Positions 13,994 to 26,455 are shown, numbered from the stretch's first letter. The stretch: DNA of 64,000 bases from Cannabis sativa (GCF_029168945.1 NC_083605.1:75596969-75660968); one strand, 5' to 3'. Numbers and translations are program-made. Notes: a model not told the origin generated them from the sequence alone.

Positions 13994-15903
13994 TGGTTTT
14001 TTTATGATTATTGAAATGGTTTTTATTTAATGATTTTTGTTTAATTTTATTAATTTGGTAATTATTTATCTACTAAATCATATTATCTGAACTTTGATAA
14101 CTGTTAAATGGTGTCAATTGAATTTTTATTCATGCTACTATGTTAGGTTTGTAATAGTAAAATTATACAAAAATCCCTCAATAATCCAATAATTTAAGTA
14201 GTTTGGACGAAAATTTTAATGGCTTAATTAGGTTGAATTAGGCTTTGTTTTTTAATTTTTTATTCCAATCAGGTGCTTGTTAATAAAATTAAATTGTCAA
14301 AATTTTTATTTTTTAATTCAACAATTTTAATAGTTTAATAAATTCACGAGCATGATTTAGAATGCCAAAGTCTAGATTTATTTTCTTAATTGTCCTTATT
14401 CTAATTATAATTAACAAAAATTTGTTATATACTAGGAAAATGTGAGATCCTGTCTTGTGTTACAATTAATACAGTAAAAAATATGCATATCACTATAATT
14501 ATAAGTTATGTTATATTGATAGAAGAGTTAGGAATATATCTAAGTTCTACCCTTTAAAATAATTGAATCGATATTATTATCTCTATATTCGAATAGTTAT
14601 AATTGTAACAATATATTATTATAGATATATATATATATATATTATTTTTGTTATTATTTAATTATATGATGATTGAAGTAAAATATTTTTGTTATAGATT
14701 TTGGAAACACGTGTATGGGGATGATGGTCATCTACCACTCTCCTTCCTTGATGGTCATCTACCACTCAAAATAATAGCTCAAAGAGAACTCAAAATAATA
14801 CTCAATGAATCCATTAAAACACCTCTAACCCAACCAACCCAGCTTATGTGCACCCCTAAGCTCGGGTTAGTAGATTAATGTGTGTTGAGGGATTACACCA
14901 TGGATGATTTGCTGTGATTATATTTCCTTGTAGCTCATGAGATTGATATCTCTTGTTCTCATTATCAATAAAGATTGGTGGCAATGCTTTCAGACTGGAG
15001 TATGACTAAGTTCACATTGAACTTAGGATCGGAACCAATATAAATCTCTGTGTTATTGTGTTTGACAGCCATTTAGATTCATCTGTATTATATTTTTCTA
15101 GTTTATGTGTTTGCTTTTTTGTTCTTGATTTGTTTGTTTTGATTTAACTTTTGTTTTTTTAAGTGTGATCTTGAAGTTGGAATTACAGAGATTTATTCCT
15201 ATATATAAGAGCTAAATTTCTTATGGTAAATTATTTTAAATTTCTCACAAATTTATAAAATATATATTTATAATTTACACACCTATATATATAAAAAGAG
15301 AGATATTATACACTATCTTCTATATTTATAAAATCTACATAAAATAATAAATATTAAGTAGTGTTTGGTACAATGTATTACACAATACTGTATTATATAT
15401 TATGATATTAAATTGTATTATACATATTTAATATTGACTTGTAATTGTATATGTATATAAATATACAATATTAAAATATAAATCAAATTTTAAAGTAGTA
15501 TTATATAAAAGTATATACAATACACAGGCCAAGCTTGGGTTGAGACGAACTAAGACTGGCCTAAAACATATCTAGCTCAGGAGCCCAAAACAAAAAAAAA
15601 AATATTAAAATACTTGTATTTTTTTAGTAATTTTTGAAAATATCACCTTTTTCTTATAAAGAACCAAATAAATCATAGGGTCGGCTTTGACAATACAATT
15701 TAATATAATACTATACAATACAGTAAAATCTAAATATACTACCTACTAAATGAATTGAAGATGTAGTAAATATGAAGGGCCATAAATGAAATGGTGAATA
15801 TTAAGTTTTATAATGAATGTGTAGAGCAGAGTCGACCTTGAGTTGATGTGAGTCTTAAAGAAAAATAAATAAATTTTTTAGACTATTATTAGAAGAATAA
15901 ATA
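13994..15903. other. Intergenic, unclassified repeat-like segment
   Basis: No gene found. At 14700-15070 the base composition is less AT-rich than its surroundings. It contains an 18-base duplicate (GATGGTCATCTACCACTC at 14723 and 14750) and AATAAA at 14967; this may be the end of an LTR or of a decayed transcript, but I could not assign it. The stretch 15530-15700 includes GGTCGGCTTTG, like a worn hAT terminus. Confidence 0.4.
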
Positions 15904-16337
15904 TGTGACAGTCAGTAGTCCCGTGATCCGTAAGGGGAAACACCGGGTAAGCTGTGCAATCCCACACCACCTGAAGAAGGTCAAGTGGGATGATTCTCAG
16001 ACTGTGTAGGTATGGGACTACACAGTTGAAGAGGGCTTAAATGGATTGATTGGTACTACTTATATCAACAAGGTGCATCTTGTTTTTCGGTAGCCCATCT
16101 TGAAAGAACTCCACAGTTAAGCGTGCTTGGCCTGGAGCAATTTCAAGGATGGGTGACCTCCTGGGAAGTTTTCCCAGGAAGCGTGCGAGTGAGGACAAAG
16201 CACGCTGGAAATACTCGTGTTGGTTTGTAGGGTCAGTCATCAGTCCATGAAGCAGCCAAAGTGACGTACTCGTGTATAAGAGTCATTCATTCCGTGGGTG
16301 TAAGGACCCAATGAAGGCTTGAAGCGGGGACGTTACA
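15904..16337 (+). mobile_element. Cassandra solo LTR (TRIM retrotransposon with 5S rRNA-like core)
   Basis: The element starts TGTGACAGTC and ends GGACGTTACA, and is flanked by a perfect 5-bp duplication AAATA (15899-15903 and 16338-16342). Its centre (about 16070-16185) closely resembles 5S rRNA, including the A-box region AAGCGTGCTTGG near 16120 and the C-box region GGATGGGTGACCTCCTGGGA near 16147. A 5S-derived promoter inside a short LTR is the hallmark of the Cassandra TRIM family. Only one LTR is present and there is no internal region, so this is a solo LTR left by recombination. A 67-codon open frame on the opposite strand here is not a gene. Confidence 0.93.
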
Positions 16338-18410
16338 AAATAGAATTTTTAAAAATTCTTAAAAAATAATGTATATTATTAAATGATATTTTTTTTAAAT
16401 TAGACTCCTAGAATGAGTAAGTCTTAGATACTAACCTAGTCTGTCTTAATCTTCTTGTCTCATCTAATAAAATAGAAAGCCATCAAATTATTACACACAA
16501 AAAATTAATATAGGAAAAAAAAAAGAGAGAAAAAAAAGGAAACATTTCAAATTAAGAATAGACTTATACTATTGTTAGGACCACTGAATTCATCACATGA
16601 AAAAGACAAGACCAAACAAATCTCACATAAATCAAAAACATCATAATTCTAAGTCTTGTACTTCGAGTTTTATAATAATATTAATAACATTTCTATCCTT
16701 TTTCTAATTTTAGAAATACTCGAGAAAAAATAAATGGAGTAAATTTATGCTACATTTTTTGATATATAGCCTATATTTAAATAATAATAATTATATTTAG
16801 TTGAAAAGTTTAGATGAAGATAGTAAAAGGTTACAAATACAATTATAGTTAATTAAAGTAATTAATTAATTAATTAATAATTAATCAATCATGGATATCT
16901 TTTATTTTGGAAATACCAATAAGTCCAAGCTTCACTAACTGTTAAATTCCCAAAAATAAAAATAAATAATAAAAGAAAATATTAAAAAATATTATTAGTC
17001 ATAATAATATATGGTAGCCTAACATGGCCAAATTAATGAAGGAATATTTAAAAATGGAAAGGCCAAAAAAAAAACAAAAAAAAACAAATTAGATATTATT
17101 TATGCAATATTTTAATGGAAGCTGAGTCAGAAAAACTGTAAGAAAATATATATAAAAAAAAAAAAATCAGTGACTAATAGAGCTGTTGTAAGATTAAATA
17201 TTAATTATTAAAAAATCAAGTTCAAAGTAGATTTAGAATAGATTAAATTATAATTTAATATCATCTCTAATAAATAATATATATTCTTAATTAAATTTGA
17301 TCTAAAATATACTATAAAGTTGTATTTGGTCTAATTTTTGTTATATATTTTAATGCAATGTGCAAATTAGTTATAAAAATTAAAACTGTTCATTGAAAAT
17401 TAATTTTATTTATATTATTTTAATATCTTATAAATATCTTATATTATTTTAATAAGTAATAAAGAGGTAATTAAAAAATATGTTATTTATTGTGGACTAA
17501 AGTTTAACTTATGTTATTTTTTTATCAATTTAGTATAATTTTTAACTTGTGTTAAATTTGTCACATATTTTATATTAGTATTGAAATTAAATTTTAATAA
17601 AATATTCTAAAAATAACAATACATCACATTTATAACTCTCAAGTAAATATGCTCTAAGTATATAATATTATTATTTAATATTATTCAATTACTATGTTTA
17701 TGGAGTTGATCTTTATATAAAATGACAAAATTGCAAATGTAACATTTTGAATTGTTATGCTTTGGTTTGGAATATCATAATTCTATTTTGTGGAATAATT
17801 TCACTATAGTTTTCATCTCATAAAATTCTTTCTAGGGTTAGTGAGGGCTGTCATGATGACAAGAAAAGTATGTATATTGTAATATTTTTCTTACAGTGAA
17901 CGATTGATTTTTATGAGTCATTGTCATTGTAATATTATCATTCTTTTTCTTATGGAGCCATATCATATCATAATAAGTAATGCAATTTTGTTCATTTGTT
18001 CTAATGAAATTGGACAGTAAGAAAAGAATCATGTGACATAGATACCATTTCGTTTCGATGTTATTTCGATGTTATTTTTCTTATTATTTTTATGTAATTT
18101 TCTTGTTGTTTTCGTACTGTTTCTATAGAAAACCGTAAAAATGTAAAAACAAAAATAATCTTGAAACGTAAAAATATAAAAAATTTATAAAAATTAGTGT
18201 TTTGTGTAATTATCCGTAAAATCTTACCTTCACACATCTTTGTTATTCTTTAGGAGGCATCCGCCCCTGATAAATTACCCACCTCACAGTGTGCCCTGAA
18301 TTATTAATGTGGTCGTTAGGCATCCTTAGACGAAGAGTGATCTTTCAAGACTGGCCGTCACCTCCCATCTTTTTTTTTAGACATAGCATTGCGTACCTAA
18401 GATAAATTTA
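16338..18410. other. Intergenic, no gene seen
   Basis: AT-rich DNA with a TTAA-rich tract near 16857-16890 and homopolymer runs. At 18250-18365 there is a GC-richer segment (GGCATCCGCCCCTGATAAAT and following) that looks like a fragment of a repeated element, but I cannot name its family. Confidence 0.45.
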
Positions 18411-18741
18411 GAATAAATACTATTTTGAATCTTGTATTTTGTAAAATTTATTAGATCATTTGTTTTGTTAAATGATAAATTGTACCATGTATTTTTGTTA
18501 CATTAAAAGTTAATAATAACTCGATCTAGAGTTGTTATGACAAAATTGAATATATTTTTTGCATCTGTTCGTGTTAGATATTATCTTCAAATTGATTATA
18601 TTAAAAAAAAAATAACAAAAATTGAGTTCAAGATACTATTTTGTACCATTTTAAAAAATACAAGATCTATTTATCATTTTACAAAAGAGAATGTCTAATT
18701 AATAACTTTTACAAAATACAAGATCCAAATAACATTAACCC
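18411..18741. mobile_element. Old copy of the GGGTAAATACC MULE-type MITE
   Basis: Same layout and internal sequence as the 10408 and 60484 elements but with many substitutions, including decayed ends (GAATAAATACT... and ...ATTAACCC). Flanked by ATAAATTTA (18402-18410) and ATAAATCTA (18742-18750), a 9-bp duplication with one mismatch. Clearly older than the other two copies. Confidence 0.8.
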
Positions 18742-18784
18742 ATAAATCTATTCATATTTATCAACCAAAAGTGGCACCAAACTA

Positions 18785-19080
18785 CCACGTGTTGTGTGGT
18801 ATAGTGGTAGGGATTGCTTTTATAGGCATCCTTTCTTTCTTGGGTCAAGGGTTCAAAACCCACCACAGCTCCTCTTGATAGGAATTAAAAAAAAAAAAAA
18901 GCTTGTTCCTTACTAGAGGCGGTGTCATCTGTTTTACGGGAACCCTTGAGGTGACTATTGATGACTCAATTAAGACAGGTTAAGGTATAAAGCCCCTACA
19001 GCTAATGTGTAGTCCTCGGAATTGTTTGAACGATCGAAGGGGTGGTGAAGGGATCTGCACCAAGTAGAGAGAGAGAAGTT
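18785..19080 (+). mobile_element. tRNA-derived SINE-like insertion with 11-bp target duplication
   Basis: A 296-base insertion lies between perfect copies of GCACCAAACTA (18774-18784 and 19081-19091). Near its left end are an A-box-like TGGTATAGTGGTAGGG (about 18797) and a B-box-like GGGTTCAAAACCC (about 18848), spaced as in a tRNA gene but without a cloverleaf. This is the layout of a tRNA-headed SINE. An internal A-run near 18888 is followed by about 180 bases of unrelated body, so the element may be composite. The 3' end is GA-rich rather than poly(A), which is unusual. Confidence 0.65.
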
Positions 19081-19091
19081 GCACCAAACTA

Positions 19092-21574
19092 AAAAAAGAT
19101 CTAGGTAATGTTTTAAATTTTGGCTCTAAATTTTGAATAATGCTGTTTTATATAATATTTTATAAAAATATCATATTTTTTTCATAAGCCTCTCTAATGT
19201 TCACGAGTAGCAATGTTTGAAAGCCTCCCACCACTCATTTGGTACCACATGATTTGAACTACCAATTCCATAGAAACCAAGATAATTTTGTACTAATATA
19301 AATATCATAAGTAATAGTTGAATAATATTATGACCATATTCTTGAAATAGTATTGGATTCATTTCAAAAAAAAAAAGAAAAAAAAATAGTATTGGATTGG
19401 ATTGGAGTGTGAAGACACCACTAATTAATAAACCAAAAAAATAGGAATATTTTGATAAATACTGAAAAAAGTCAAAGAAAAAAATACAAAAATATAGTCG
19501 TAAAGAATTTTAAACTATTTTACAGTTTATAAGTTTTTATTTACAAAAAATATGGACTATTGATGTTTTCATGTTTTGTGTTGTTTTTTTTATTATTGTT
19601 ATTAATAAATATGTTGTTTTTATATTATTTGCTTGATATTTTCATGTTGTTTTTATAGAATACCATAAAATTATAATTAAATAAAACCATAAAATTATAA
19701 TTAAATAAAACCGTAAAATTTAAAAAAAAAAAGATTTTGTGATAATATAAAAAAAATTATTTAACTGTAAAAATATTAAAATTTTGCCAAAAATACTATT
19801 TTTTGTAAATTTTCTAAATATATATAATAAAGCTTGGTTTAGATGGAACAACTTTAAAATTAAGATGGTATTATTGCAAATGATGACCAATAGAATATGC
19901 AATGAGAATATTATAATAAGAGATTATCTCTTTATTCTATTTGGCATTTTTTTTTAATTAATGAAAATGACCCAATTGGTTGCTTATTGCTCAACCACTT
20001 AATAATTAATTAAGAGTTGATTGAATATAATTAGGGTTGAGAGGAACACATTGAATTTGTAGTCTCTTTATATGGGACAATCATAGGATTGTTGTTACGT
20101 GAAGGTAAGTCATTCATTACTTCATGGTTCTAATCCTATTTAATATACATATATTGGTGTATTTTATGATGAAACCAAAAAAAGAAAAAAAAAATTATAG
20201 TCAATGAGTTGCAACCTTTGAAAAGCTCCTTCTTTTAGGGTGGAATTTGTTATCAAAAACCAATAAATGAGAAGTTGACTAGCTACATGGAAAAAAGAAA
20301 GAAAATAAGTGTGAAATGGGCTAATGAGAATATTCCATGACTTCTAGAATTTTGCTATGAACATTCAAAACAAAAGATTTGGTAATAAAATGGGTTAAAA
20401 AGATCCCTTCACAATAAAGGTTTTTTGATTTGCATGTACATGAGAAATGTGTATGCTAACATGAGTGTACTATTTATTTTTAAAGCATTATTATTGAATA
20501 CTAATAATATTTAACACCTTCTATACACGTATAATCTTACACAAAAAATTATTATATTAAATTATATGATCTGGTGTATTTTAATATTTTGATATTATAG
20601 TAATTATAGTTTTTGTCTAAATTTCTGATGACACTTTTGTGTCATGTTCATGATTTGGTGATATCAACAATATTATTGAGGTTCATGATTTGGCTTGCCA
20701 TGGCTTTAGAGCTATGCTTCTTTAATAATCAAGTTTGGTGATACCTTTTCAAATCAATTTGACCAAAAAAGAAATGGTAATGAAATTTTATATCAAAATG
20801 AACAATTTTTTATCCTCATTAATTTTTAGTGTATCTAGCTTCTTTTTTTTTTCCTAAACCAAATAATGAAAGAGTATTTGGGATAAGATAATGAGATTCC
20901 ATTTCAAAACCAAAAGTAACTTATTATTTTCACACATTAACAATGTGATGTTAATGTGGGACTAACTCTAATAGTGTTGCATTGTTTCAGATTCATAGTA
21001 CATGTCAATGTCATACAATTGTATACATTTATATATATATAGAGAGAGAGTGGAATCCAAAGCTCTCTAAAATTATTCTCCCCACTCAATGATGATGCAG
21101 AAGAAAAACAAAAAATGGAATCTCATTGATTTTGGTGTTAGGAGATGAGAAGACAAGAAATCCCAACAATTATTTGCAAAAACCATTTTAGATAAAAGCA
21201 ACAAAAGATTGCACAAAACCCATTCACTAAAATATGGAAACACCAAAATATTTACATTAAAATTAAAATAAAATTAAAAAAAAAAAAAAGACACCTCCCC
21301 ACCAACCAACCAACCAAACAAACCTCAAATTTCAGCCCTTTTACCAAAAGCCATATTTTCTTAAATATACACAGTTTTCTAATCCTACCATCATCATCAT
21401 CATCTACTTCTTCTTCTCCCAACTCACTCTTAAAACCAAGTCAATCTTCTAAGTTAGCTCTAAAAATCCAGCAAATCAAATTACCGAAACGCCCTCTTAT
21501 TCTTCTTCTTCTTCTTCTCCACAAACGAAAAACAATTACACGAAACATAATCTCTTACCAAACAAAGAAAAAGG
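19092..21574. other. Intergenic region and 3' flank of the ARF gene
   Basis: No coding region recognised. About 19498-19810 belongs to an AT-rich repeat also seen near 18118-18205, 40860-41100 and 52020-52190, and includes a short tandem duplication at 19660-19710. The part from about 21300 to 21574 is the likely 3' UTR of the ARF gene. A TA/GA simple tract lies at 21030-21050. Confidence 0.5.
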
Positions 21575-24500
21575 TCAATTTTCTGCTGATTCCGAGCTTA
21601 TCACTGTCGTTTCTCCTTCTAGTGAAGACAACATTGGAAGTTTGCTCCCCGATTTCATCTTCTTCACGTCTTGGCTTGAACATATAAAGATTCTTCTTAC
21701 AATAGCACAGAATTCCCTGCATTGACACCGAAATCGATGATATAAGATCAAACATAGTAAACAGTTCGTAACGATTCTTATATAGAATAGAGAAACTTAC
21801 TGCCATAGATCATCTCCAAGAAGCATCATATCCCCTTCATCATCAGTAAAGACAATTTCCCACTTGTTACGAGGGCGTAATTGCCCCTTGATGTCAAACA
21901 TCTCTTCGAGTTCATCTATCAGCTGGCTATATCCTTCGAGCGTGGACAAATCCACTGCTCGACCAACAGCAACGCCTTGCATTTGAACCTTTTTTATCGA
22001 AAAACAAGTCTACATTTAGAAAACAGGCTTTGATAGAACATAAAATCTCTATAGGCATTTGATTTCAGTACCTTGGTACGACTCCTGGATGAAGTAGAGG
22101 AGCTCTGTTTGGTTTGGGACTCTTTCGATGATGATTGCAATTGCTCAGTTATCATTTCTTTAGAAGCCTTTGAAAGTTCGGATTTTTGCTCTGAGTCAGT
22201 AACCAAAACGGTACTAACTAGCCCGTCGGTGATGGTTGAGGAATTGGTTGAATGATCAGTCACCTCAACACCGAACAATCTAAAACTACTATTCGTTTCG
22301 GTTTTCCTCCCTTTATCACATTGATCAGAGGTCTGGTCATTGTTTTGTTTTGAAAATAAAGGGCTTATCGATATACTTTTACTGTCTTCGGTTGTGTCCT
22401 GAAAAATATGAGAACCAGTTTGATGGGGAGAGGAGATCCAGCCATCTTGCTGCCGATGACGCCAAAAGGAGTGATTTTCATTTCTTTTGTTGGCTTCAGG
22501 AGCTACACTTAGTTGCGTTGTATCGTGGGATTGAGTCATTCCATAATTCCAGACTGCTGATGTGGTAGAATTTGAAGTATCAAGAGACATGTTATCGTTA
22601 ATCGGTCGAGGCCTCTTGTTCTTAACCACAGGTGCTGGTTGAGCTAAACTCCCGGGTGCAGAAGGCTCTATTTCCCAAGGCGACACTCTATCAGGTCTAT
22701 GTATCGATGCAGCTTCATCCCACTGAACCTGAGGTAACAAAAGGATTCATGTCATTTGAGAATAAAGAACAAATACGATAAAAGAGTCCAAAATAAAGAT
22801 TCGATGAGAGCTAACTACCTTTAGTGAACGCCAATTAGAATCGACCCACTGAGGACATATATCATCAACGCCAACTATTGTTCCCGAAAACCTGTCAAAG
22901 AAAGCAGGTAAGATAAGCATATTAGAGCACTAAAGACAAAAAAAAAGAGTTTGAAGTTATGTTAAATCCATGGAAATGGTTTTGCTACCTTCTTTCAGGG
23001 GAATCTTCTCCCTCAAACCTCATCTTGAATCTCATACCGACAGCATACTTATTGTTTACAGCCTCCAAATACTTATTTAAGCTGATAATGAACTGGCTTG
23101 TCCTAAAAAATTAACCCGAAAAGATTTAGCACCAATACAAAAGGTCGAAGATGAAATACGATATGATTATATTATACCTTGGTTTGTAATAAACAACAAA
23201 GAGAGTTTGGGTTGAAACAGCATGAGATGCAGTAGCAAGCACTCCTAAATGCATACTCTGACTTGAAATAACAGATGAAGGCATGCTACTTGGTTGCCGA
23301 GCATGACGTCTCACACCAACGCGTAACTCACCACTCTCCCCTCTAAATTTCAAACAATTACAATGGTTAACAGCAGATTCAAGATCCAAGTGCCATATGA
23401 AACTTTTATATTCCAACACTATATGATGATTACAAAGAAAGAAAAGAACACACCTTAGAAATACAAAGGAATCTCCAGCAACTAATCTCTTAGAAGTGAC
23501 AAAGGTACTCCACCCTGTTGTAAGCAAGTGCCTCCTTGGCTGACCTGCTCAAACAAAAATGAACAAACATGACCGATCTATCAATGGTTTCCCATACTAT
23601 GAATGAATTATTAACTATAGAGCCAAAAAGATAGAGTTTTTCACCTCTGAAAATATGCTTAAACCGCCACTCATAACCATGAAGATCCTTGGCTACCAAC
23701 TCCTGTGTTGGGGTTGACTGTGTCATATCCAGTTGAGGAAGACACTCAGTAGCATGTTTCCTTAAAACCGAAAAGCCACCATGAGTACTGGTATCAGATG
23801 CAGTTAAGACCTTGCAGAATGTATGCGCTGTTGGTCTTTGAGGCTCAGGAATGCAAGGATCAGGGCTAGTAGGTTCCATTTGCTACAGATTATTCAATAA
23901 AAAATTGAGTTTGAGAACAAGAAAATACAAAGTCATTAAAATCATAACACAATGTTGTATGAACACTTACATTTGATTCCGGTACTAAGGTAATTTGAGC
24001 ATAAACCTCATCTGTTTCTTGTTCTGCCTATGTAAATACAAAAATTCAAGATAAACCCTTTAAAGATCCACAATTTGCACAATAATTAATTTCATCATTT
24101 CTTCATAACAAGATCGAGATAATACCATTAGCTGAACATTAAGCACACGACAAAGAATCTTCGGAGGAAGATTAAACAGTGGAATCCTTTGATTCAACTC
24201 CTGATTTGTAGATGCTTCTAACTACAAACAACAACACAACAATTACCATAAACAAATCGATACCCTTGAACAGTATAAAATTCCAAAACCGATCTGGAAA
24301 TAAAAAGATGAAAGAAACTTACTTGTTCCATATGCCCTTGAGGAAAATAAAAAACTCTCTCTCCATTTTGAGGAACATCCACAAGTGGACCAGCACAAGC
24401 CTTCCATAGCTCCGGATACAAATCATCACCTACCCCAAAAAAAAAACCATTAATTTTTTTTTTTTGTTTCATTTCTCAAAATTTTCCAGGAAAAATCAAA

Positions 24501-24648
24501 CAAACACTGAAAGAAAAAAGAAGACAGAAAATCATTACTATTATTAATATTAAAAATACAAACTTGATATTATCTCTGTTCTTTTGTTACCTTCAGCCGC
24601 AACATTAGGCTGCGAAAACGACCCTGCTACTCCTCGATTCGACATCAT
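21575..24648 (-). CDS. ARF9: Auxin response factor, ARF9/ARF18-like (complete, 12 exons)
   Basis: Nuclear transcription factor binding auxin-response elements; 661 aa. Exons: 24648-24591, 24429-24323, 24221-24126, 24027-23971, 23882-23645, 23544-23454, 23342-23178, 23102-22989, 22891-22819, 22728-22072, 21988-21801 and 21716-21575; phases agree and all introns are GT-AG. The B3 DNA-binding domain starts at about residue 128 ([20 protein letters not shown]), followed by the ARF dimerisation region (to about 335, ending near VQWDEAAS). The middle region is serine-rich, not glutamine-rich, which fits a repressor-class ARF. The C-terminal PB1 domain (about 555-640) keeps the acidic [12 protein letters not shown] motif. 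After it the sequence is LWQEFC where relatives usually have PWPEFC. Two adjacent ATGs open the frame; the first was used. The ARF9 assignment is by resemblance from memory and could equally be ARF18 or ARF11. Confidence 0.95.
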
Positions 24649-24859
24649 TGTATATAGCTCTATACCCAAACCAAAGTCAACTCAACAGTCAATACAAGCT
24701 CAAAAACCTTACTTTTCTCAATATATACACGTACAACTTCTAACCACCATTAATGACTCAAAACTCCCCAAAAACCAAACTTTTCGATTCCCAGTTCTCA
24801 AAAACCCTAGTAACGAACGATCACCCAAAAACCAAAGATCGAAAACCGCTCAAATCCAA

Positions 24860-24935
24860 AAAAAAACCGTTACAAAACTCTCAATCTTTCTTCTTCTTCT
24901 TCTTTTTCTTCTTCGTCTTCTTCGTCTACAAAACC
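24860..24935 (-). repeat. CTT/GAA-rich tract in the ARF 5' flank
   Basis: TTCTTCTTC-type repeats on the plus strand (GAA on the ARF sense strand), located 210-290 bases upstream of the ARF start codon, probably inside or close to the 5' leader. The open frames on both strands here result from the low complexity. Confidence 0.6.
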
Positions 24936-25183
24936 ACTTTCTCTCACTAAAAGAATCGCCTTTACAGTAGAGAGAGATTTGTTCAGAGCTCAAAACCAGT
25001 TTGGGCGCGTGGTTATTATATTCACACACGCGTCTTCGTTGCTTCAACTTCTTCTTCTTCTGACGCTCTCTGCTGTGTCTTCTGGTCTTTGCTGTTCTAA
25101 TTTGTACGAACCTTACCTAACCACGGTTAATATTTTAACCCGAGTTAGAAGAGAGAAGGGTTTAATATTAATAATAAGAACTG

Positions 25184-25207
25184 AAACCAAACGGTGCCGT
25201 TTGGTTT
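25184..25207. promoter_or_regulatory. Palindrome AAACCAAACGG-TG-CCGTTTGGTTT upstream of ARF
   Basis: Two perfect 11-base arms around a TG centre, about 540 bases upstream of the ARF start codon. The core AACGGTGCCGTT recurs at 25289-25302 and at 60249-60264 (see findings). It could be a factor-binding site; function is inference only. Confidence 0.5.
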
Positions 25208-25288
25208 GTACAGTGACGGAATGAATATGTTGGGAGATTCTATTTAGTAATATAACGGCGCATAGAAATGTGTGCCGGAAAGAGAGTT

Positions 25289-25302
25289 TAACGGTGCCGT
25301 TA
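25289..25302. promoter_or_regulatory. Second palindrome TAACGG-TG-CCGTTA upstream of ARF
   Basis: Six-base arms around the same TG centre, about 82 bases from the end of the first palindrome. Near repeats of CCGTTAGTTG follow at 25297 and 25318. Supports a small regulatory cluster in the ARF promoter. Confidence 0.45.
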
Positions 25303-25389
25303 GTTGAAGAATCGTTACCGTTAGTTGCCGTCCCTTTCGTTGTCTGCTTCGAAGCAGGCAACAGGGTTGGATGGAGTTAACCCGGCAGA

Positions 25390-26090
25390 ATTTTGGGAAT
25401 TATTTTTTATTTTATTTAATAAATTATTATTTTAATATTTTTGAGGTTAAATATAATAATAATAATAATAAGACTTGTATTTACAGCTCACAAAATGATA
25501 AATACACACTAACATTTAAAAAATTTAAATTTAAAATAATTTTAATAATTATTCTTAATATTTTTCATAAATCTTGATCTTACATTATTTTGTGTTAATT
25601 TTAATTTTATTTTCATAATTTTTTATATTTTTTTAATAAAATTTCAGATAATGTTTTTTGTTATAATAAAAGGGGAATTGAAATGTATTCTGTATTTTTT
25701 ATTTTTTTCATTTTATCTTTTTTTAAGATTTTTTTTTTTATTTTTATAAAAACAGTTTCTATTTTGAGGTTATATTACTTCTATTTTAAAATTATCTTGT
25801 TTTTATTTTATAAAAATTATTTTTATTTTGATATTATACTGTTTTTATTTCGAGATTATGCTATATTTATTTTTATAAAGGAATAAAAAAATTAATTATA
25901 AAAGTATAAACAAAAATTAAAAAATCTATTTAAAATGTAATTCTTTAAAAAAAAAAAAGTGATATAATTTAATTTATATATATTTTATATAAAATAAAAA
26001 TTATTAAAATAAGTTACATTTATAAGTTTTTAGGTAAAAAAAAAAAATACTCTAATAATAATAATAATTGAAGGTTTTTGGTGAGCCTGA
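25390..26090. other. Low-complexity AT-rich stretch, no gene
   Basis: Runs of T and TTTTATTTT with loosely repeated units of about 50 bases between 25730 and 25880. The open frames in it arise from low complexity. Confidence 0.6.
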
Positions 26091-26129
26091 ATTTAGAGTG
26101 AAATTACGAAAATATGCGTTGAATTTGGG

Positions 26130-26296
26130 TCCCACGTGAACACGTGGGAATCGTCCGGTCCTGATTGTTTTAACCTTTTCTTTGTCAGACAATGTGGGAA
26201 GACTTCGGTGGTCCTCGTTAATCCACGTCAGCAATTCATCTCTCTCAGTAAGTCCACGTGGTTAGGTTTTTTTTGTGGTCCCCTTTTTCCACGTCA
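26130..26296. promoter_or_regulatory. Cluster of ACGT-core motifs (G-box type)
   Basis: Within 170 bases there are five ACGT cores. Two CACGTG boxes sit inside the palindrome TCCCACGTG-AA-CACGTGGGA (26130-26149). The others are CCACGTCA (26223-26230), CCACGTGG (26254-26261) and CCACGTCA (26289-26296). Such sites bind bZIP and bHLH factors. The cluster is about 1.5 kb upstream of the ARF start codon; no other gene was found to its right. Confidence 0.5.
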
Positions 26297-26455
26297 TTTT
26301 TTACCTTAATCTTTTTTTTTTCTTTTATTTGGTAAAAAAAGTAATTTTTATATTTAACTTTCTTTTTCTAAAATTTTAATGTTTTTATTTTAATATGTCT
26401 AATTTTATAAATGGCTTGTTTTTTAATTTTGTATGATTAATGTGGTTAGTTTTAT

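Noticed and set aside
16070..16185. A 5S rRNA gene
   Set aside because: The 5S-like sequence is diverged and lies inside a TG...CA-ended element with a 5-bp target duplication; it is the core of a Cassandra LTR.
16037..16240. Open frame of 67 codons on the minus strand
   Set aside because: It is antisense to the 5S-like part of the Cassandra LTR and has no independent support.
18797..18862. A tRNA gene (A and B boxes present)
   Set aside because: No acceptor or anticodon stem can form; the boxes belong to the head of a SINE-like element.
22073..22568. Plus-strand frames of 60 and 72 codons
   Set aside because: Antisense shadows of the large ARF exon.
24584..24970. 128-codon plus-strand frame opposite the ARF start
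   Set aside because: It overlaps ARF exon 1 and its leader on the other strand, is low in complexity, and has no recognisable domain.
25683..25886. 67-codon plus-strand frame rich in Phe and Ile
   Set aside because: Product of T-rich DNA only; looks like a membrane protein by composition but has no start context or relatives.
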